Shown here in pieces: positions 7,422 to 9,992 of a stretch of 9,992 nucleotides of DNA. Below the pieces are notes generated by a model, which did no database searches, was not told the origin of the DNA, and was given only the letters and a program-made list of their open reading frames with translations. The position numbers and the translations under genes were made by a program. Source of the DNA: Nitrospirae bacterium RBG_13_39_12 (GTDB lineage: Bacteria > Nitrospirota > Thermodesulfovibrionia > Thermodesulfovibrionales > SM23-35); NCBI GenBank assembly GCA_001805125.1, contig MHEF01000108.1, positions 40,793-50,784 of the forward strand. The letters are read 5' to 3'. Numbering within the stretch: position 1 is the first letter of the stretch; each line of letters opens with the position of its first letter.

Positions 7422-7487
7422 TCAAAATGTTATGTGCCACTGATTAACCCTAAGCTTTGCTGCGCATCCGGAACATTTAATAAGCAT
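7422..7487 (-). CDS. 21-codon mini-ORF with a single CxxC zinc-knuckle
   Basis: Starts ATG with a well-placed AAGGA six bases upstream and reads MLIKCSGCAAKLRV followed by NQWHITF and a stop. IKC-x2-C-x-AKLRV matches the first half of the short zinc-ribbon domain found at the N-terminus of many bacterial membrane proteins (MJ0042-like zinc fingers). The second CxxC that would complete the zinc site is missing. It ends 30 bp before the membrane propeller gene on the same strand. It could be a translated leader or micro-protein, or the remnant of a longer zinc-ribbon N-terminus. The good ribosome site supports translation; function is unknown. Confidence 0.4.
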   Translation of the reverse strand: MLIKCSGCAAKLRVNQWHITF

Positions 7488-7509
7488 AAGTTATCCTTGA
7501 TATTTTGAA

Positions 7510-7536
7510 TCTATACCTTTTAGATGCAAATATCAA
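7510..7536 (-). promoter_or_regulatory. Weak promoter candidate upstream of the zinc-knuckle ORF
   Basis: Minus-strand TTGATA (7531-7536) and TATAGA (7510-7515) are separated by 15 bp, shorter than the preferred 17. They lie about 23 bp before the ATG at 7487. This would transcribe the mini-ORF and the propeller gene together. Confidence 0.25.
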
Positions 7537-7564
7537 CTTTTAAACGGTATTATCTCGCTATTAG

Positions 7565-7599
7565 AAAAATCTTAATTAGAAGACCTTTTTAATTTAAGA
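7565..7599 (-). terminator. Possible weak terminator downstream of the AbiEii toxin gene
   Basis: On the minus strand TCTTAAATTA, an 11-base loop and TAATTAAGA form a stem with one bulge, followed directly by five T. The stem is almost all A-T pairs, so it would be weak. It lies about 127 bp after the toxin stop and before the promoter candidate of the next unit, a sensible place for a terminator. Confidence 0.3.
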
Positions 7600-7725
7600 G
7601 TTTAAAGACCATGAAGCATTTTGATAAGGGCTGGAAGAGGCAAGCATATTTTATTTACAATTTCAAGTATCTCGATTGAATTCAAAAAAACAGGATATAT
7701 CGCTCTTCTATTAGGATTCTTAAAA

Positions 7726-8394
7726 TCAGTCCCGTTTGTTTTTGTGATTCTTGACTGCTGTATCAAGGTCAAGGACAAACTGTTTGACATGTTGTCTGAA
7801 AAACTTTTTTATCTTGTCCCAACTTACTTCTTTGCCTTTTATATATTCAGGTTCGGGATTAGATTCGGCATCTGAAAAATATACGAGTGATTTACCTACA
7901 TGAACAGGATTTACCCTCTCTTTCCCAAAGCGTTTCACCATGTGATCAGCCAGCTTATGAAAAGGTATCTCCTGTAAAATAAAGTAGAGGTCTATAAAGT
8001 CCCTTTTTGCTCCTCGCTGGCTTATGGCTATAACTTTCATTGAGGCGATATCAAGAATTCCAGCTACAGGAATCCCCTCATATTTAACAGGTTTTTCAAG
8101 AAAAGGGTAATCATATTTAAAAATGGAAATCTTTATTTCTCCCACTTCAATGATCAGGTAACCCTCTCCCTCTGAAATGAGGCTAAAAGAATAACCTGTC
8201 TTTCTTATGCCTGTAATGATTGCTTCTGAATCGAATGACACATCAGTAAAAAAATCCAGATCATTCGATATCCTGTGTCCTATGTGAAAAGCTAAAGCAG
8301 TCCCTCCGGCAAGCATCGCTTTGTACTTTATAACCAGAGTTTTCAGTTTGAGAAGAACTTTCCAGCCTCTTTCAGGAAAACACTCCTTATGCAT
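7726..8394 (-). CDS. Nucleotidyltransferase AbiEii/AbiGii-type toxin
   Basis: A 222-residue member of the AbiEii nucleotidyltransferase family, the toxin half of AbiE-type modules. Visible are the nucleotide-binding GGTALAF (30-36), the metal-binding aspartates in HRISNDLDFF (D45, D47), and the C-terminal motif MKVIAISQRGAKRDFIDLYF (K120, R131, D132, D135). Family members transfer nucleotides, in studied cases to tRNA, to stop growth. The exact target here is not readable. I chose the ATG at 8394, where MHKECFPERGW matches the usual start; an in-frame TTG at 8406 would add four residues. The ATG overlaps the antitoxin stop by eight bases (ATGCATAA), and GGTG lies seven bases upstream, so the pair is translationally coupled. 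All catalytic residues are present, so the toxin looks intact. Confidence 0.92.
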   Translation of the reverse strand: MHKECFPERGWKVLLKLKTLVIKYKAMLAGGTALAFHIGHRISNDLDFFTDVSFDSEAIITGIRKTGYSFSLISEGEGYLIIEVGEIKISIFKYDYPFLEKPVKYEGIPVAGILDIASMKVIAISQRGAKRDFIDLYFILQEIPFHKLADHMVKRFGKERVNPVHVGKSLVYFSDAESNPEPEYIKGKEVSWDKIKKFFRQHVKQFVLDLDTAVKNHKNKRD

Positions 8395-8770
8395 CTGTAA
8401 CACCAAACCATATCAACCAAAAATTCCGCGATTTATCAGTGATAATTCTGCTCATGTTCAGTATGTTAATTACAGTCTGAAAAGAATAGACCTTCTGTAA
8501 CCACTTAACAGCGTCCATATTACCAAACTCCAGAACCCTTTCTATAATGTATCTTGCATTTATTTTAATATGTATTTTGCTCAGGCTTGTGTCCCAGAAC
8601 AGGGGGCGGAAGCGTGCGGGTATAGCCGAAGTCTCTTTTTTATCCGAGATGATTTTAATTACTTTTGGTCCATCAGCAGGGCCAAGATATGTATGTTTCA
8701 CTCTCTTGCCTTCCCTTGCAACAAGATAAGCGTATTCACGCCTGCCGATCCTTTTAATAATAACACCCAT
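8387..8770 (-). CDS. Antitoxin partner of the AbiEii toxin (DUF6922-like domain)
   Basis: A 127-residue protein directly upstream of, and overlapping, the AbiEii toxin. The C-terminal two thirds (about 53-123) carry the pattern FRPLFWDTSLSKI, RYIIERVLEFGNMDAVKWL and SRNFWLIWFGV. I recognise this as the small helical antitoxin domain (DUF6922-like) usual in this gene position. The N-terminal part (about 1-35: GRREYAYLVAREGKRVKHTYLG) resembles the beta-rich segment found at the start of some IS4/IS1634-type transposases, so this copy may be a fusion with a nucleic-acid-binding segment (inference). ATG start at 8770 with no strong ribosome site. A good promoter lies 29-56 bp upstream with a small palindrome at the expected start site, consistent with autoregulation. 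Antitoxin identity rests on context and the C-terminal motif. Confidence 0.8.
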   Translation of the reverse strand: MGVIIKRIGRREYAYLVAREGKRVKHTYLGPADGPKVIKIISDKKETSAIPARFRPLFWDTSLSKIHIKINARYIIERVLEFGNMDAVKWLQKVYSFQTVINILNMSRIITDKSRNFWLIWFGVTDA

Positions 8771-8784
8771 ATTTCAATATTACC

Positions 8785-8795
8785 ACACAATGTGT
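8785..8795. promoter_or_regulatory. Candidate operator palindrome for the AbiEi/AbiEii module
   Basis: ACACA-A-TGTGT, a perfect 5-bp inverted repeat, sits just downstream of the -10 box at the predicted transcription start. That is where an autoregulating antitoxin would bind. It is short, and only one copy is seen. Confidence 0.35.
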
Positions 8796-8798
8796 TCT

Positions 8799-8826
8799 AA
8801 TATCAACTAAAGCTTGAGACTGTCAA
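8799..8826 (-). promoter_or_regulatory. Sigma-70-type promoter for the antitoxin-toxin pair
   Basis: Minus-strand TTGACA (8821-8826), a 16-bp spacer and GATATT (8799-8804, four of six matches) place the start near 8792, about 22 bases before the antitoxin ATG. The -35 match is perfect. Confidence 0.5.
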
Positions 8827-8847
8827 ACATTTTGATATGGGGTGAGA

Positions 8848-8904
8848 GAGAGAAAAGGGTTAAATATTTTCCGGTATCTTATATGCTACAGAATATTGGA
8901 TGTG
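8848..8904. repeat. Dispersed intergenic element, copy 2
   Basis: Partner of 5697-5753, 46 of 57 identical. The inner stem (GAAAA/TTTTC around a ten-base loop) is kept with changed sequence, but the outer stem of copy 1 is largely lost. It lies 78-134 bp upstream of the antitoxin start on the minus strand. In the plus frame where both copies read KRVKYFP, a TTG-started 33-codon ORF runs through it, with no ribosome site. Confidence 0.6.
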
Positions 8905-8995
8905 TTACTGATTGATTTTATCAATAATAATAAAAATTATTTTGCATGACTGCTTGTCTCTATTCTTTGAATCTGACCTTTTACGTTTTGCCTGC

Positions 8996-9025
8996 TTGAC
9001 ATCAGTTAGTATCACAATGTAATAT
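8996..9025 (+). promoter_or_regulatory. Promoter for the DUF433/DUF5615 module
   Basis: TTGACA (8996-9001), an 18-bp spacer and TAATAT (9020-9025). A perfect TATAAT overlaps at 9023-9028 but at a 21-bp spacing. The start would fall near 9032, followed by a strong GGGGGAG ribosome site six bases before the ATG at 9071. Confidence 0.5.
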
Positions 9026-9070
9026 AATGACATACAATGAAACCCAGTGAGATAAAAGGGGGAGATACCT

Positions 9071-9490
9071 ATGCCGACAATTCAAAAAAGCATCAGGATT
9101 CAGGAAAAAACACTTAAAGAGATTGAACAGATATCAATAGATTCAGGCAAAGAGTTTTCTGCTGTAGCAAATGAACTGCTTGAAGAAGCGGTAAGGATGA
9201 AACGCTGTCCGGGTATTATCTTTACTGAAGGAACTATGGGAAGGAGGGCACGAATTGCAGGAACAGGGATAGAGGTCTGGGAGGTAATTGCAACATATAA
9301 AGGTGTTGCTAAAGATTTTATCCGGCTGCGTCAGGCATATCACTGGCTTACTGAGCAGCAACTAAGGGCTGCTGTAGGCTACTACATGGTATATAAGGAA
9401 GAGATTGACTGCCTCATTAAACAGAATGAAGGATTGACCAAAGAGCATATGCATAAAAAATACCCTTTTCTTATCAGAGGGAGTCGTTGA
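9071..9490 (+). CDS. RHH/DUF433 antitoxin
   Basis: A 139-residue two-part protein. The N-terminus (about 3-43, IQKSIRIQEK then two helices ending LLEEAVRM) has the strand-helix-helix pattern of a ribbon-helix-helix DNA-binding domain. The remainder (about 45-115, CPGIIFTEGTMGRRARIAGT, VWEVIATYKG, LTEQQLRAAVGYY) is DUF433. DUF433 proteins are the usual partners of DUF5615 PIN-like toxins; the combination with an RHH domain gives both toxin binding and promoter binding, so autoregulation is expected. The ATG at 9071 has a strong purine-rich ribosome site. It overlaps the toxin gene by four bases (TTGA), a hallmark of translational coupling. Confidence 0.9.
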   Translation: MPTIQKSIRIQEKTLKEIEQISIDSGKEFSAVANELLEEAVRMKRCPGIIFTEGTMGRRARIAGTGIEVWEVIATYKGVAKDFIRLRQAYHWLTEQQLRAAVGYYMVYKEEIDCLIKQNEGLTKEHMHKKYPFLIRGSR

Positions 9491-9840
9491 AATATTACCT
9501 TGATGAGGATCTCAGTCCTAAGATTGCTGAGATACTAAGGAAACACCATATAGATGCCATCAGTGCCCATGAAGTTGAAATGTTACAGGCTGCTGATATG
9601 GAACAGATGGAACGAGCTTCGTCTGAGGGCAGATGTCTTATAACCCGTAACAGAAATGATTTTATCCGCCTGACAGTTCAGTTTTTTAATGAGCATCGTC
9701 CGCATAACGGAGTGCTTATCATCCCGCATACCTTGCCAGGTGATAAATTTTCCGCTATTGCTAAAGCCGTAATCAAATATCACTCAAAACATCCTGAAGA
9801 TATTTTGGAAGCATATACTGTAGATTTTCTTGAGACGTAG
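9487..9840 (+). CDS. DUF5615 PIN-like toxin (Mut7-C-type nuclease fold)
   Basis: A 117-residue PIN-like protein. The N-terminal YLDEDLSPKIAEIL (D6, E7, D8) and the central LITRNRNDFIRL (D58) are the acidic positions expected for the metal-dependent ribonuclease centre. D37 in the middle helix may be a third. The usual second motif is TRDRDF; here two of its aspartates are asparagine (N55, N57), as in some family members, so activity is likely but not certain. It starts at TTG overlapping the DUF433 stop by four bases; no other start fits, since the family begins directly with the YLDED strand. Predicted role: RNA cleavage held in check by the upstream DUF433 protein. A hairpin follows six bases after the stop. 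Confidence 0.9.
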   Translation: MKYYLDEDLSPKIAEILRKHHIDAISAHEVEMLQAADMEQMERASSEGRCLITRNRNDFIRLTVQFFNEHRPHNGVLIIPHTLPGDKFSAIAKAVIKYHSKHPEDILEAYTVDFLET

Positions 9841-9992
9841 GGTCTGGAGAACATCTCTCCTATACAAGCAAATAATGCTTATCGAACCTTAGCGATTACA
9901 CCTGAAAGCCTATTAAGCATTTTGAGAGGGGTAGGAGAATTAAAACTGAGTTATTAGCAGTTCCAGGCACCTCTTATGAATTCAAGAAACAA
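9841..9992. other. Gene-free tail with nested inverted repeats
   Basis: No gene is supportable in the last 152 bases. An immediate hairpin GGAGA-ACATC-TCTCC (9846-9860) follows the toxin stop. A larger structure is also possible: TCTCCTAT (9856-9863) with GTAGGAGA (9931-9938), enclosing AATGCTTA (9874-9881) with TAAGCATT (9914-9921) and a 32-base loop. The small and large folds compete for 9856-9860. No T-run follows either, so neither is a standard terminator. Confidence 0.45.

Larger units (their letters stand above)
7392..7725. other. Gene-poor stretch between the AbiEii toxin and the propeller gene
   Basis: This 334-bp AT-rich space holds the 21-codon mini-ORF (7487-7422), a weak promoter (7510-7536) and an AT-rich hairpin with a T-run (7565-7599). 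The part from 7602 to 7725 is covered only by the tail of a 62-codon minus-strand frame that starts inside the toxin gene. That frame has no ribosome site and no recognisable family, so I see no gene there. Confidence 0.6.
8771..9070. other. Divergent intergenic region between two toxin-antitoxin modules
   Basis: This 300-bp region holds the minus-strand antitoxin promoter (8799-8826) with a palindrome (8785-8795), the second copy of the dispersed element (8848-8904), a short AT-rich stretch (about 8920-8945), and the plus-strand promoter (8996-9025). A short sequence TTTGAATCT-ACCTTTTA (8966-8983) recurs at 7504-7522. Confidence 0.6.

Noticed and set aside
7602..7790. 62-codon minus-strand ORF overlapping the end of the AbiEii toxin gene
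   Set aside because: It starts inside the toxin gene without a ribosome site and matches no family I recognise; its open length is unremarkable for AT-rich DNA.
9841..9957. Open frame continuing for 38 codons after the DUF5615 stop codon
   Set aside because: No start or ribosome site, and a frame of this length is expected by chance; the toxin already has its full family length.

Overview
The window reads as a moderately AT-rich chromosomal segment of a Gram-negative bacterium, probably an anaerobe or microaerophile. Supporting signs are a periplasmic DUF4197-type protein with a clear signal peptide, an iron-sulfur flavoprotein of the type common in strict anaerobes, and a prokaryotic Na,K-ATPase-like P-type pump. 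Nitrospirota or Desulfobacterota would fit, but this is inference; there is no rRNA or marker gene here.

Layout. Positions 1-7391 are almost entirely minus-strand genes. From the upstream side these are: a membrane-anchored FG-GAP/VCBS beta-propeller protein (7391-5769), preceded by a 21-codon zinc-knuckle mini-ORF (7487-7422); an OsmC-like protein with an apparent AUA start (5572-5162) and a TTG-started small cupin (5149-4784); an iron-sulfur flavoprotein (4686-4102) behind a Fur-box-like palindrome; a DUF4197 gene split by a one-base frameshift (3887-3172); and a tandem UspA protein whose end overlaps the start of a P2C cation ATPase (2948-2109, then 2119 to beyond the left edge). The OsmC-cupin-flavoprotein stretch looks like a small redox/stress cluster. 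The Usp-ATPase pair looks like a translationally coupled ion-stress operon.

Positions 7726-9840 hold two different toxin-antitoxin modules arranged back to back. On the minus strand is an AbiEi-like antitoxin with an AbiEii nucleotidyltransferase toxin (8770-7726). On the plus strand is an RHH/DUF433 antitoxin with a DUF5615 PIN-like toxin (9071-9840). They diverge from a shared 300-bp intergenic region with recognisable promoters on both strands and a small palindrome at the predicted antitoxin start site. Both pairs overlap by a few bases.

Two long intergenic spaces (about 5697-5753 and 8848-8904) share a roughly 57-bp sequence, 46 of 57 identical by hand alignment. The element sits about 80-180 bp upstream of two minus-strand operons. 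A weaker, gapped resemblance occurs upstream of the Usp-ATPase operon. I cannot assign it to a named repeat family. The last 150 bases hold no gene I can defend but contain nested inverted repeats.

I do not see a CRISPR array, tRNA, rRNA or complete insertion sequence. The least ordinary items are the shared intergenic element, the zinc-knuckle mini-ORF with the membrane propeller gene, the AUA start, the frameshifted DUF4197 gene, and the retention of Na,K-ATPase ion-site residues in a bacterial pump.
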